64,000 nt of DNA from an uncultured Eubacteriales bacterium (GTDB lineage: Bacteria; Bacillota; Clostridia; Oscillospirales; CAG-272): positions 62,001 through 126,000 of the forward strand of contig CAKVOU010000003.1 of assembly GCA_934796165.1 (NCBI GenBank), in the 5' to 3' direction. Position numbers and translations under genes: made by a program. Below, piece after piece: positions 1 through 9,028 of the stretch (the stretch's first letter is position 1; each line of letters begins with the position of its first letter). The notes below the pieces were generated by a model. The model was given only the letters and a program-made list of their open reading frames with translations. It was not told where the DNA came from and did not search any database.

Positions 1-1
1 G

Positions 2-1267
2 TCCATTATTCAGGCGCTTGGATTTTTCTGCGGGCACGGCTCCGGGAACTACATTTCCCGAGCGCTCGGCAGACGTGATGTCCGGGACGCGGAAACCATG
101 GCAACCGCCGGCTTTGTGTATGCGGCGCTGTTCGGGTTTGCGATCGCCCTCTTCGGGCTTCTCTTCCGCACGCCGCTTGCGCATCTGCTCGGCGCCAAAA
201 CCGACGCGACCGTTGCTGCAACGCTGGATTATATGACCTTCATTCTCATCGGCGCACCGTGGATGACTGCGTCGCTGGTGCTCAACAACCAGCTCCGGAT
301 GCAGGGAAACGCCTTTTTCGCCATGATCGGGCTGTGCTCGGGCGCGGCGGTCAACCTCCTGCTTGATCCCCTTCTCATTTTCCGCACGGGCGACCCGCTC
401 CTCGGCTTCCGGATGCCCTTCGGCTTCGGCATGGGCGTCGCGGGCGCGGCACTGGCAACCATCATCAGCCAGCTGGTCAGCTTTCTGTTGCTTTTCATCG
501 GGCTTCAGAAAAGCGACAACGTCAAAATCCGCTTCGGCGGCACTGCCTGCTTTCGCCCGTTCTATTTCCGCGGCATCGTGCAGGGCGGACTCCCCTCGCT
601 GGCGCGTCAGGGGCTTGCCTCGGTGGCTACCTCCTGCCTCAATCACGCGGTCGGTATATACCTTGTCGGCGACGCGGCGATCGATGCGGCTCAGGCGGCA
701 CTGACCGGCGTCTCAAAGATCATGCAGTTTCTGTCCTCCGCGCTCATCGGCTTCGGACAGGGCTTTCAGCCGGTATGCGGCTTCAATTTCGGCGCCGGGA
801 AATATGACCGTGTCCGCCGTGCATACTATTTCTGTCTCAGGGTATCCTTTGCGGTGCTTTGTGTTTTGTCCGTAGTCGGCTACTTCTTTGCCGGACCGCT
901 CACGCACACCGTTGTCGGAAGCAGTGAGGAATCCGCAAGGATCGCCGCCGCGGCGTTCCGGCTTCAGCTTCTCACCATCCCCCTCATGTCCTGGGTCATT
1001 CTGTGCAACATGATGCTTCAGAACATCGGTCTCACCGTCCGCGCCACGGTTGTCGCAATGGCGCGTCAGGGGCTGACCTTTGTGCCCGCCGTTCTCCTGC
1101 TCCCCCTCATTTTCCGGTCACTCGGCGGAGAAGCGCTGACCGGCATCCTGCTTGCGCAACCGGTTGCGGATCTGCTCTCGCTGATCATCTCGCTCCCCAT
1201 CGGACTCGGTGTCCTTCACCGTATGAAAACCGCCGGCGCTTCCCTCCCCGCTTCCCGCGCAAAATAA
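2..1267 (+). CDS. MATE family efflux transporter, 5'-truncated by the window edge
   Basis: The reading frame is open from the first bases, before any plausible start, and an upstream stretch (residues around GHGSGNYISR) matches the early part of MATE proteins, so the gene begins outside the window. About 420 residues remain, with some ten hydrophobic segments. MATE proteins are inner-membrane antiporters that use Na+ or H+ gradients to export organic cations and drugs; the substrate here cannot be told. An internal ATG at 98 is only a methionine within the second or third helix. The gene ends 240 bases before the next promoter-led gene. Two complete MATE genes of the same family lie at 14.9 kb and 23.9 kb. 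The family call is firm; the role is inferred. Confidence 0.88.
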   Translation, partial: SIIQALGFFCGHGSGNYISRALGRRDVRDAETMATAGFVYAALFGFAIALFGLLFRTPLAHLLGAKTDATVAATLDYMTFILIGAPWMTASLVLNNQLRMQGNAFFAMIGLCSGAAVNLLLDPLLIFRTGDPLLGFRMPFGFGMGVAGAALATIISQLVSFLLLFIGLQKSDNVKIRFGGTACFRPFYFRGIVQGGLPSLARQGLASVATSCLNHAVGIYLVGDAAIDAAQAALTGVSKIMQFLSSALIGFGQGFQPVCGFNFGAGKYDRVRRAYYFCLRVSFAVLCVLSVVGYFFAGPLTHTVVGSSEESARIAAAAFRLQLLTIPLMSWVILCNMMLQNIGLTVRATVVAMARQGLTFVPAVLLLPLIFRSLGGEALTGILLAQPVADLLSLIISLPIGLGVLHRMKTAGASLPASRAK

Positions 1268-1285
1268 CTTTTTTTGTCCGAACGC

Positions 1286-1314
1286 TTGACTTTTAGTGCA
1301 TTCTGGTCTATGAT
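1286..1314 (+). promoter_or_regulatory. Sigma-A promoter for the GT2 glycosyltransferase
   Basis: TTGACT (1286-1291) and TATGAT (1309-1314) are separated by 17 bases. The start codon is about 185 bases beyond the expected start of transcription, leaving a long leader with a possible GCGGA/TCCGC hairpin but no recognised riboswitch. Confidence 0.7.
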
Positions 1315-1506
1315 AGAATAGTTAATACCCTCGCGCACCGTGCGGAGCAGCCGTTCCGCATGCCGTATTCCGTTATACCCACCGTCAGTCTCCGCGCCGT
1401 CCCCGGCAGGAGGCGTTATGCAAAAACGTGATCCGACAAGTTGACAGCCGGGTCATTTCGGGTTTTATGCAGGCGGATTCTTTGCCTTGAATAAGGATTA
1501 TTTGAA

Positions 1507-3060
1507 ATGGAATGGATTGTAACATTCAATCTGGTAATGGCGATACTGTTTACCGCCCTGTACGCGTATCAGTACGTGTATCTGATCGTTGCCAGCTTCC
1601 GAAAGCCGAAAACTTACCCGGACGTGGAACCGTCTCACCGGTACGCAATTCTGATTTCCGCCCGGAATGAGGAAGCCGTGATCGGACAGCTTCTTGACAG
1701 CATCCGGGAACAGGACTATCCCGCAGAATTGCTTGACGCGTATGTGGTAGCCGACAACTGTACCGATTCGACTCAGACAGTCGCAAAGGAACACGGTGCC
1801 ACGGTTTTTGCGCGCCATAATATGCAGAAGGTGGGCAAGGGCTATGCACTTGACTACCTGCTTCGCTGTATCCGCAAGCTGAAGGGGAAGGAGTATTACG
1901 ACGGTTATTTTGTCATCGACGCCGACAATCTGCTTGACCGCAGATACGTCCGTGAGATGGATAAGTGTTTCTCCGCCGGAAACCGCATTGTCACGAGCTA
2001 CCGCAACTCGAAGAATTACGGTGACAACTGGATCTCCTCCGGATACTCCCTGTGGTTCCTGCACGAGGCGCGCCATCTCAACAATGCGCGGACTCTGCTC
2101 GGTACCAGCTGTGCCATTTCCGGCACCGGTTTCTTGGTCTGCAAGGATATCATCAACAAGCAGGGCGGCTGGAAGCACTATCTCCTGACCGAGGACATCG
2201 AATTCACCATTGACAACATCATCAAGGGCGAAAAGATTGCTTACTGCCACGCGGCAATGCTCTATGATGAACAACCTAAAAAATTCAGCCAATCCTGGCA
2301 CCAGAGACTGCGCTGGTCCAAGGGCTTCTTACAGGTCATCCGCAAGCACGGCGGACAGCTCCTCAAGGGAATCTTCACCGGCAAGGGCTTTGCGTTCTAC
2401 GATATGTTCTGCACCGTGGCGCCGATGTTTTTCCTCAGCTCGGTTGCGATCCTCGTCAACGCAGCGGCGTTTATTTACGGCATCATCAACCCATCGCTTC
2501 TGAATATTGAACTGTGGGAGGTTGCCAAAACCTGTGCGACTGTATATCTCCTGATGTTTATCATCGGTGCATCGACCGGTATTTACGAGTGGAAAAATAT
2601 TCACGCCCCCGCGTGGAAGAAGATTCTGTCGTTCTTCACCTTCCCGATCTTCATGGCAACCTATATCCCGATCAGCTGGGTCGCGTTCCTGACCAAGGTG
2701 ACCTGGAAACCGATCGTGCACACCACCTGTGTTTCGCTTGACGACGTGGAAAAATCGGAGCTTCTGGACGGCGACGACGGAGCGGGCGCTTCTGTCGGCG
2801 CGGATGCCCCGGCGGAAAACGGTGGGGTTCCGGGAACAGACCGTGCGGCGGCTCCCGTGACGGAATCCGCCTCCACAACCGGTGCTGCGACCGATGCCGT
2901 AACCTCCGTTCCGGCAGAACAACGCTCCGACGCGGTAACCGGAACAGCGGAAAGCGTTTCCGCTTCTCCTGCTTCCGCGGAAGCGGCGGTAACCGACGGC
3001 GCGGCTCCGGCGGAAATTCCTGCTGCTGCCGGTAGTTTTGACACGTCCGGAAATAACTGA
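1507..3060 (+). CDS. Membrane GT2 family glycosyltransferase with Ala-rich tail
   Basis: This 517-residue protein looks like a processive family 2 glycosyltransferase, related to cellulose/hyaluronan synthase-type enzymes. A membrane segment lies at residues 5-30. The GT-A catalytic domain follows, with the nucleotide-binding region near ISARNEEA (50-57), the DAD metal motif at 138-140, TED at 228-230 and the QRLRW motif at 266-270. Several membrane helices occupy about 290-410. Such enzymes polymerise or transfer sugars from nucleotide sugars on the cytoplasmic face. Residues from about 420 to the end are an Ala/Ser/Thr/Glu-rich low-complexity tail with no family counterpart. The ATG is preceded by AAGGA. 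The gene stands alone between its own promoter and a strong terminator. The product polymer is unknown. Confidence 0.85.
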   Translation: MEWIVTFNLVMAILFTALYAYQYVYLIVASFRKPKTYPDVEPSHRYAILISARNEEAVIGQLLDSIREQDYPAELLDAYVVADNCTDSTQTVAKEHGATVFARHNMQKVGKGYALDYLLRCIRKLKGKEYYDGYFVIDADNLLDRRYVREMDKCFSAGNRIVTSYRNSKNYGDNWISSGYSLWFLHEARHLNNARTLLGTSCAISGTGFLVCKDIINKQGGWKHYLLTEDIEFTIDNIIKGEKIAYCHAAMLYDEQPKKFSQSWHQRLRWSKGFLQVIRKHGGQLLKGIFTGKGFAFYDMFCTVAPMFFLSSVAILVNAAAFIYGIINPSLLNIELWEVAKTCATVYLLMFIIGASTGIYEWKNIHAPAWKKILSFFTFPIFMATYIPISWVAFLTKVTWKPIVHTTCVSLDDVEKSELLDGDDGAGASVGADAPAENGGVPGTDRAAAPVTESASTTGAATDAVTSVPAEQRSDAVTGTAESVSASPASAEAAVTDGAAPAEIPAAAGSFDTSGNN

Positions 3061-3065
3061 ATATG

Positions 3066-3097
3066 ACGGCGCAGACCGAACGGTCTGCGCCGTTTTT
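3066..3097 (+). terminator. Intrinsic terminator after the glycosyltransferase
   Basis: A perfect 13-bp stem (3066-3078 with 3081-3093) has a 2-nt loop and runs into a T tract starting five bases after the stop codon. Confidence 0.92.
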
Positions 3098-3260
3098 AGC
3101 AAATTCCGGCGCATACGGGATCGAAAAAGAGGCGGAGCGCGGGAGAACGGAGCCGTCACGCGGAAAAGCAGGGCTCAACGGCGCACCGCGTTTTTGCAAG
3201 TTGAACAAAAAATTATGCATTTTCGCCGTCGGATTTTTGAAAAATAGTTCTCGGTTTCTA

Positions 3261-3288
3261 TGGACTTTTTCAAAAAGGATGATATAAT
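3261..3288 (+). promoter_or_regulatory. Probable promoter of ilvE
   Basis: TATAAT at 3283-3288 is preceded, after 16 bases, by TGGACT at 3261-3266. The -10 is perfect and the -35 is moderate (4 of 6). Confidence 0.6.
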
Positions 3289-3335
3289 AATGGTATGTAT
3301 ATTATCCGCCGTGCGGCAGAAAGGAACCCTGACTT

Positions 3336-4364
3336 ATGGAGAAAAAGAATCTTGACTGGAGCAATCTTGGATTTGGCTATGTGAAAACGGATAAACGCTA
3401 TGTTTCACATTTTGTTAACGGCGCGTGGGACGACGGCGCACTGACGGAGGACGCAACCGTCACCATCAGCGAATGTGCCGGCGTTCTGCAATATGCGCAG
3501 ACCTGCTTTGAAGGACTCAAGGCATACACGACCGAGGACGGACGCATCGTCACCTTCCGCCCCGACCTCAACGGGGAACGTATGGAGCAGTCCGCGAAGA
3601 GACTGGAAATGCCTGTATTCCCGAAAGAAAGATTCATCAAGGCGGTGGAAGAGACCGTCCGTGCCAACGCCGCGTGGGTCCCGCCCTACGGCTCCGGCGC
3701 AACTCTGTACATCCGCCCCTTCATGTTCGGCTCCGACCCCGTCATCGGTGTCAAGCCGGCGAAAGAGTACGAATTCCGGATGTTCTGCACCCCCGTCGGT
3801 CCCTATTTCAAGGGGGGCATCCGTCCGCTGACCCTCCGCGTCAGTGATTTCGACCGCGCGGCTCCCCGCGGTTCCGGTCACATCAAGGCAGGACTGAACT
3901 ACGCCATGAGTCTGCACGCCATCGTGGACGCTCATAACCAGGGCTACGACGAAAACGTCTATCTCGACCCGGCGACCCGTACCAGAATCGAGGAAACCGG
4001 CGGCGCCAACATCCTGTTCGTCACAAAGGACGGTAAGGTGGTCACACCCAAATCCGACAGCATTCTGCCGTCAATCACCCGCCGCTCGCTCATGGTCGTC
4101 GCACGCGATTATCTGGGACTGGAAGCGGAAGAACGCGAGGTCACGCTGGAAGAGCTCGGCGATTTTGCGGAATGCGGACTCTGCGGCACCGCGGCAGTCA
4201 TCTCCCCCGTCGGCAAAATCGTCGATCACGGAAAAGAAATCTGCTTCCCCTCCGGCATGAGCGAAATGGGACCCGTTACCAAGAAGTTGTACGAGACCCT
4301 GACCGGCATCCAGATGGGTCGCCTGCCCGCTCCCGAGGGCTGGATCTTTGAAATCAAGCCCTGA
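3336..4364 (+). CDS. ilvE: Branched-chain amino acid aminotransferase
   Basis: This 342-residue class IV aminotransferase transfers the amino group between glutamate and the 2-oxo acids of leucine, isoleucine and valine in the cytosol. The PLP lysine is K184 in GHIKAGLNYA. The phosphate-binding EETGGANILF segment starts near 219, and the N-terminal TCFEGLKAY block typical of the IlvE type-II group is present. Length is normal. The gene is single, with its own promoter, and no other branched-chain amino acid genes are nearby, so it may serve general amino-nitrogen balance. The start ATG is preceded by an AAAGGA site. Confidence 0.93.
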   Translation: MEKKNLDWSNLGFGYVKTDKRYVSHFVNGAWDDGALTEDATVTISECAGVLQYAQTCFEGLKAYTTEDGRIVTFRPDLNGERMEQSAKRLEMPVFPKERFIKAVEETVRANAAWVPPYGSGATLYIRPFMFGSDPVIGVKPAKEYEFRMFCTPVGPYFKGGIRPLTLRVSDFDRAAPRGSGHIKAGLNYAMSLHAIVDAHNQGYDENVYLDPATRTRIEETGGANILFVTKDGKVVTPKSDSILPSITRRSLMVVARDYLGLEAEEREVTLEELGDFAECGLCGTAAVISPVGKIVDHGKEICFPSGMSEMGPVTKKLYETLTGIQMGRLPAPEGWIFEIKP

Positions 4365-4383
4365 CGTCCGCATATCAATCCAC

Positions 4384-4411
4384 ACATATCGATATCAGCA
4401 AACCAATATTG
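4384..4411 (-). promoter_or_regulatory. Copy A of a two-repeat operator, upstream of rex
   Basis: Read on the minus strand this is two 14-base units in direct repeat, CAATATTGGTTTGC then TGATATCGATATGT, both with the core ATATYGRT. The same arrangement occurs at 6272-6299 (adhE) and 21619-21646 (iron alcohol dehydrogenase). It overlaps the predicted rex -35 box, a position that would suit repression. The bound regulator is unknown. Confidence 0.6.
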
Positions 4412-4438
4412 CCCTTCCCGCTCTTTTTATGTTAAAAT
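4409..4438 (+). promoter_or_regulatory. Probable promoter of rex
   Basis: TTGCCC (4409-4414) and TAAAAT (4433-4438) lie 18 bases apart. The -35 overlaps the end of the repeated operator. Confidence 0.5.
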
Positions 4439-4475
4439 GAGTACAACAGAATGATACTCCGGGAGGGGACTATCT

Positions 4476-5093
4476 ATGGAAAACGCGAAAATCTCGCCAA
4501 TGACGCTCCGGCGGCTTCCGATCTATCTGCATTATCTGCGCTCTGTCCGGAAAGACAAAAAAACCATTTCCGCCACTGCGCTTGCCGCTGTGTTCGGGCT
4601 TGGCGATGTCCAGGTCCGCAAGGATCTCGGTGCCGTCAGCGGAAGCGGCAGACCCAAAACGGGGTATGTCATTGAGGAACTGATCCCGCAGATCGAAGCC
4701 TGCCTCGGCTGCAACCGGATGACTGAAACGGTATTGATCGGCGCCGGGCATCTCGGACAGGCTTTGCTTTGCTACGGCGGCTTTTACGACTACGGCTTTG
4801 ACATCTCTGCCGCGTTTGATTCCTCGCCGGAGCTTGTCGGCAAAGAGTTTGCCGGGAAGCCCGTATTTGCCATGGAACAATTGGAGGACTACTGCCGGGA
4901 GCATGGCATCCGCCTCGCCATCCTGACCGTTCCCGCGCCTGCCGCGCAACCCATTGCCGACCGGCTTGCCGGGTGCGGCATCCGGGCAATCTGGAATTTT
5001 GCACCCGTCATCCTGCGGGTCCCCCGCGGGATCGCCGTGGAAAACGAAAATCTCGCGTCCTCCCTCGCCATCCTCTCCGGATACGTCCGCTGA
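4476..5093 (+). CDS. rex: Redox-sensing transcriptional repressor Rex
   Basis: This 205-residue protein has the Rex layout: an N-terminal winged helix (about 8-75, recognition segment around GDVQVRKDLG at 43-52) and a Rossmann domain with GAGHLG at 89-94. Rex dimers bind operators when NADH is low and release them when the NADH/NAD+ ratio rises, which derepresses fermentation genes. Its neighbours fit this role: adhE follows after one gene, and hydrogenase, NfnAB-like and iron alcohol dehydrogenase genes lie within 17 kb. The classical Rex box (TTGTGAA or TTGTTAA inverted repeat) was not found at these promoters. The start has the RBS GGGAGGGG. Confidence 0.93.
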   Translation: MENAKISPMTLRRLPIYLHYLRSVRKDKKTISATALAAVFGLGDVQVRKDLGAVSGSGRPKTGYVIEELIPQIEACLGCNRMTETVLIGAGHLGQALLCYGGFYDYGFDISAAFDSSPELVGKEFAGKPVFAMEQLEDYCREHGIRLAILTVPAPAAQPIADRLAGCGIRAIWNFAPVILRVPRGIAVENENLASSLAILSGYVR

Positions 5094-5225
5094 TCCCCAC
5101 GTTGCCGCGGCTCTGTTGCTGCCCGGCACGCAAGCGGACAAAAGCTTATTCCGATACAATGTTCTGCCTGACAAAAGCCGCCCTGCGGTTTCACAAATCA
5201 GACAACCGAAAGGAAATTTCCCCGT

Positions 5226-6155
5226 ATGAATCTGTTATACCTGAAGTATGCGGTGGAGGTTGCAAGAACCACTTCCATCACCAAAGCCGCCGAAGCGCTC
5301 TACATGGGGCAGCCCAACCTCAGCCGTGCCATCAAGGACCTGGAGGAAGAGCTGGGCATCAAGATCTTCAAGCGTACCTCCAAGGGGATCGTTCCGACCG
5401 AGGAGGGGGAGGAGTTTCTCGGATACGCCCGCTCTATCCTCTCCCAGGTGGACGCTATGGAACGAATGTACAAGGGCGAGCGCGCAAACACCCAGCTGTT
5501 TTCCGCTTCGGTGCCGCGCGCGACCTATATTTCCTGCGCATTCACGGATTTCGTGAAATCGGTATCCGGAAATGAGCGTATGGAAATTCTTTACCGGGAG
5601 ACCAATTCCCTGCGCGCCATCAACAACATCGTGGAGGCAGGGTACCGCATCGGTATCATCCGGTATCAGTCCGCCTACGACCGTTATTTCAAGGCAATGC
5701 TGGCAGAAAAGGGGCTTGTGTCCGAGCTGATCTGTGAGTTCTCACACGTAGCGCTGATGTCGGAAAGAAACCCGCTTGCAAAAAAGGAATCCTTCCGCTC
5801 GGAAGAGCTGACCGGCATGACGGAGATCGCCCACGGCGACCCGTTTGTTCCGAACCTGCCGCAAAGTGAAGTCCGCAAAAACGAGTTGTCGGAGTATGTG
5901 AACAAACACATTTTCGTATTTGAGCGCGGAAGCCAGTTTGACCTTCTGGAGCAGCTGCCCGACGCATTCATGTGGGTCTCCCCGATCCCGAAAAGAATTC
6001 TGGAGCAGCACCACCTGGTCACACGTCCCTGCGAAACCGATCACAAGACCTACCGTGACGTGCTGGTCTACCGCAAAAATTACCGTCTGTCCGATCTGGA
6101 CTGCCGGTTCATCGACAGCCTGACCAGATACAAGCGCGAGGTGCTCGGCAGTTGA
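5226..6155 (+). CDS. LysR family transcriptional regulator
   Basis: The protein has 309 residues. Residues 1-60 form the LysR winged helix-turn-helix (ARTTSITKAAEALYMGQPNLSRAIKDLEEEL is the core, quoted here by its position 13-43 only in part), and the remainder is a LysR-type effector domain. The inducer is unknown. It sits between rex and adhE in the same direction. LysR regulators often act on an adjacent promoter and use AT-rich partial dyads upstream of -35, so this protein is the best local candidate to bind the repeated elements upstream of adhE and the iron alcohol dehydrogenase gene. That link is inference. The ATG follows AAAGGAAA. Confidence 0.9.
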   Translation: MNLLYLKYAVEVARTTSITKAAEALYMGQPNLSRAIKDLEEELGIKIFKRTSKGIVPTEEGEEFLGYARSILSQVDAMERMYKGERANTQLFSASVPRATYISCAFTDFVKSVSGNERMEILYRETNSLRAINNIVEAGYRIGIIRYQSAYDRYFKAMLAEKGLVSELICEFSHVALMSERNPLAKKESFRSEELTGMTEIAHGDPFVPNLPQSEVRKNELSEYVNKHIFVFERGSQFDLLEQLPDAFMWVSPIPKRILEQHHLVTRPCETDHKTYRDVLVYRKNYRLSDLDCRFIDSLTRYKREVLGS

Positions 6156-6271
6156 GCCGTAACGCTTACGGATGTACGGAATCATGTGCCGGCACCGCGC
6201 GGTACCCGCTCACGCCGCGTGCTCACGGATACCGCCGCCCGGCGCAAAGCGGCGGTACCATGACGGTACGC

Positions 6272-6299
6272 ATATATCGATACAGATATATTGGTATGC
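6272..6299 (+). promoter_or_regulatory. Copy B of the two-repeat operator, upstream of adhE
   Basis: Two 14-base direct repeats, ATATATCGATACAG (6272-6285) and ATATATTGGTATGC (6286-6299). The element ends 18 bases before the predicted -35 box, a typical activator position. Compared in the orientation of the downstream gene, copy C matches it at 22 of 28 positions. Confidence 0.7.
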
Positions 6300-6317
6300 A
6301 AATTTGATATTTGCAAT

Positions 6318-6345
6318 TTGACGAAAAGTGCGTTAAAATTATAAC
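6318..6345 (+). promoter_or_regulatory. Probable adhE promoter
   Basis: TTGACG (6318-6323) and TATAAC (6340-6345) with a 16-base spacer. Each box matches the consensus at five of six positions. Confidence 0.65.
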
Positions 6346-6380
6346 AAGCAAAAGACCCAACAGACATGGAGGAACGAATC

Positions 6381-9008
6381 ATGGAGAATCAGAAATACCC
6401 GATCACAGACAGCCCCGAAACGCTGGAAGCTCTGCTTGCGCGTACCCGCGCGGCGGAGGAGATATACGCGCACTACACTCAGGAACAGGTTGATGCTATC
6501 TTCAAGGCGGCGGCAATCGCCGCAAACCAGGCGCGTCTCCCGCTCGCAAAGCTTGCGGTGGAAGAAACCGGCATGGGTGTTGTGGAAGACAAGGTCATCA
6601 AAAACAACTACGCTTCCGAATATATTTACAATGCATATAAGAACACCAAGACCTGCGGAGTCATTGAAAAAGATCCCATCTACGGCGAGGAAAAGGTCGC
6701 AGAGCCGATCGGCGTCATTGCCGCGGTCATCCCGACGACCAACCCGACCTCTACCGCCATCTTCAAGACGCTGATCGCGCTCAAGACGCGCAACGCCATC
6801 ATCATCAGCCCCCATCCCCGCGCAAAGAAATCTACCATTGAGGCAGCGAAGGTGGTACTCGAAGCCGCAATCAAGGCAGGAGCACCCGAGGGAATCATCG
6901 GCTGGATCGACGTTCCGTCCCTGGATATGACCAACACGCTGATGAAGGAAGCGGACATCATTCTGGCGACCGGCGGTCCCGGCATGGTCAAGGCGGCATA
7001 CTCCAGCGGCAAGCCCGCTCTCGGTGTCGGTGCAGGCAACACGCCCGCCATCATCGACGAGAGCGCGGACATCACGCTCGCCGTCAACTCGATCATTCAC
7101 TCCAAGACCTTTGACAACGGCATGATCTGTGCCTCCGAGCAGTCGGTGATCGTGCTCGACAGCATTTACAAGGCGGTCAAGAAGGAATTTTCCTACCGCG
7201 GCTGTTACTTCCTCTCCCCCGAGGAGACCGAGAAGGTCCGCAAGACCATTCTCATCAACGGCTCGCTCAACGCAAAGATCGTCGGTCAGCCCGCGCACAA
7301 GATCGCTGCGCTTGCAGGCGTGACGGTGCCCGAAACCGCAAAGATCCTGATCGGCGAAGTCGAAAGCGTGGAAATCACCGAGGAATTCGCGCATGAAAAG
7401 CTGTCCCCGGTGCTTGCAATGTACCACGCAAAGGACATTCAGGACGCATTCGGTAAGGCAGAGCATCTGATCGCCGACGGCGGCTACGGACACACCTCTT
7501 CCATTTACCTCAACCCCGTGACCGCGAAGCCCATCCTCGATGAGTTCGCGGAACGCATGAAGACCTGCCGCATTCTCGTCAACACGCCCTCCTCGCACGG
7601 CGGCATCGGCGACCTGTACAACTTCAAGATGACCCCCTCCCTGACGCTCGGTTGCGGAAGCTGGGGCGGTAACAGCGTTTCCGAAAACGTCGGTGTCAAG
7701 CACCTGCTCAATATCAAGACGGTTGCCGAAAGGAGAGAAAATATGCTTTGGTTCCGCGCACCCGAAAAGGTGTATCAGAAGAAGGGCTGTCTGCCCGTCG
7801 CGCTCGACGAGCTCGGCACCGTCATGCACAAGAAGAAGGCGTTCATCGTTACTGACTCCTTCCTGTATCAGAACGGCTACACCCGCGTGGTGGAAGAAAA
7901 GCTCGATTCCATGGGAATCCTGCACACCACCTTCTCCGACGTTGCTCCCGACCCGACGCTTGCCTGCGCAAGAGAGGGCGCACGTCAGATGACCGCATTC
8001 GCTCCCGATGTCATCATTGCGGTCGGCGGCGGCTCCGCAATGGACGCGGCAAAGATCATGTGGGTGCTTTACGAGCATCCCGAAGCGGATTTTGCGGACA
8101 TGGCAATGCGCTTCATTGACATCCGCAAGAGAGTCTACACCTTCCCGCACATGGGTGAAAAGGCATACTTCATCGCTGTTCCTACCTCTGCCGGCACCGG
8201 CTCCGAGGTCACGCCGTTCGCCGTCATCACCGACGAGAAGACCGGCATCAAGTACCCGCTTGCCGACTATGAGCTGATGCCCGATATGGCAATCGTTGAC
8301 GCGGACATGATGATGAACGCGCCGAAGGGACTGACCTCCGCCTCCGGCATCGATGCCGTTTCCCACGCACTCGAAGCATACGCTTCGGTCATGGCGACCG
8401 ACTACACCGACGGACTTGCGATCCGTGCGCTTCAGGTCATCTTTGAATACCTGCCCCGTGCATACGACAGCGCCGTCACCGGTACGCCCGACCCCGTGGC
8501 AAGAGAAAAGATGGCAAACGCCGCTACCATGGCAGGTATGGCATTCGCAAACGCGTTCCTCGGCGTCATGCACTCCATGGCACACAAGCTCGGCGCATTC
8601 CACCACATCCCGCACGGCATTGCCAATGCTCTCATGATGGATGAGGTGCTCCGCTTCAACTCCGCAGAAGCTCCCACCAAGATGGGCACCTTCTCGCAGT
8701 ACGATCATCCGCACACGCTTGCACGTTACGCAGAGATTGCTACGGCACTCGGCGTCAAGGGCAAGACCGACGAAGAAAAGCTCGAAGGACTGATCGCAAA
8801 GATCGACGAGCTCAAGGCGCGCATCGGCATCAAGCCGACCATCCGCGATTACGTCCCCGACGAAGCCGACTTCATGGCTCGGCTGGACGCTATGAGCGAG
8901 CAGGCATTCGATGACCAGTGCACCGGGGCAAACCCGCGTTACCCGCTCATTTCCGAAATTAAACAGATGTATCTGAACGCCTATACCGGCGAACACAAGA
9001 ACGTATGA
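6381..9008 (+). CDS. adhE: Bifunctional acetaldehyde-CoA/alcohol dehydrogenase
   Basis: This 875-residue fusion reduces acetyl-CoA to acetaldehyde and then ethanol, using two NADH. The N-terminal aldehyde dehydrogenase part (about 1-440) holds the nucleophile C250 in NGMICASEQS. The C-terminal iron-dependent alcohol dehydrogenase part (about 455-870) has GGGSAMDAAK, SHALEAY and HSMAHKLG metal- and cofactor-binding motifs. The second ATG (6381) was chosen because GGAGG at 6368-6372 lies 8 bases upstream; the ATG at 6366 has no site. AdhE forms helical filaments (spirosomes) in related bacteria. The gene is preceded by a promoter and operator copy B and followed 20 bases later by a kinase-like gene, so it is likely controlled by the redox state. 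Confidence 0.96.
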   Translation: MENQKYPITDSPETLEALLARTRAAEEIYAHYTQEQVDAIFKAAAIAANQARLPLAKLAVEETGMGVVEDKVIKNNYASEYIYNAYKNTKTCGVIEKDPIYGEEKVAEPIGVIAAVIPTTNPTSTAIFKTLIALKTRNAIIISPHPRAKKSTIEAAKVVLEAAIKAGAPEGIIGWIDVPSLDMTNTLMKEADIILATGGPGMVKAAYSSGKPALGVGAGNTPAIIDESADITLAVNSIIHSKTFDNGMICASEQSVIVLDSIYKAVKKEFSYRGCYFLSPEETEKVRKTILINGSLNAKIVGQPAHKIAALAGVTVPETAKILIGEVESVEITEEFAHEKLSPVLAMYHAKDIQDAFGKAEHLIADGGYGHTSSIYLNPVTAKPILDEFAERMKTCRILVNTPSSHGGIGDLYNFKMTPSLTLGCGSWGGNSVSENVGVKHLLNIKTVAERRENMLWFRAPEKVYQKKGCLPVALDELGTVMHKKKAFIVTDSFLYQNGYTRVVEEKLDSMGILHTTFSDVAPDPTLACAREGARQMTAFAPDVIIAVGGGSAMDAAKIMWVLYEHPEADFADMAMRFIDIRKRVYTFPHMGEKAYFIAVPTSAGTGSEVTPFAVITDEKTGIKYPLADYELMPDMAIVDADMMMNAPKGLTSASGIDAVSHALEAYASVMATDYTDGLAIRALQVIFEYLPRAYDSAVTGTPDPVAREKMANAATMAGMAFANAFLGVMHSMAHKLGAFHHIPHGIANALMMDEVLRFNSAEAPTKMGTFSQYDHPHTLARYAEIATALGVKGKTDEEKLEGLIAKIDELKARIGIKPTIRDYVPDEADFMARLDAMSEQAFDDQCTGANPRYPLISEIKQMYLNAYTGEHKNV

Positions 9009-9028
9009 TTCACAAGGAGGAGAGTAAC

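Noticed and set aside
1315..1506. Possible riboswitch in the long leader of the glycosyltransferase gene
   Set aside because: One weak hairpin only; no conserved riboswitch core and no terminator before the start codon.
6339..8996. 885-codon open frame on the minus strand opposite adhE
   Set aside because: It is a mirror of GC-rich codon use in adhE, with no start site and a composition rich in Val, Gly, His and Arg; adhE motifs are unmistakable on the plus strand.
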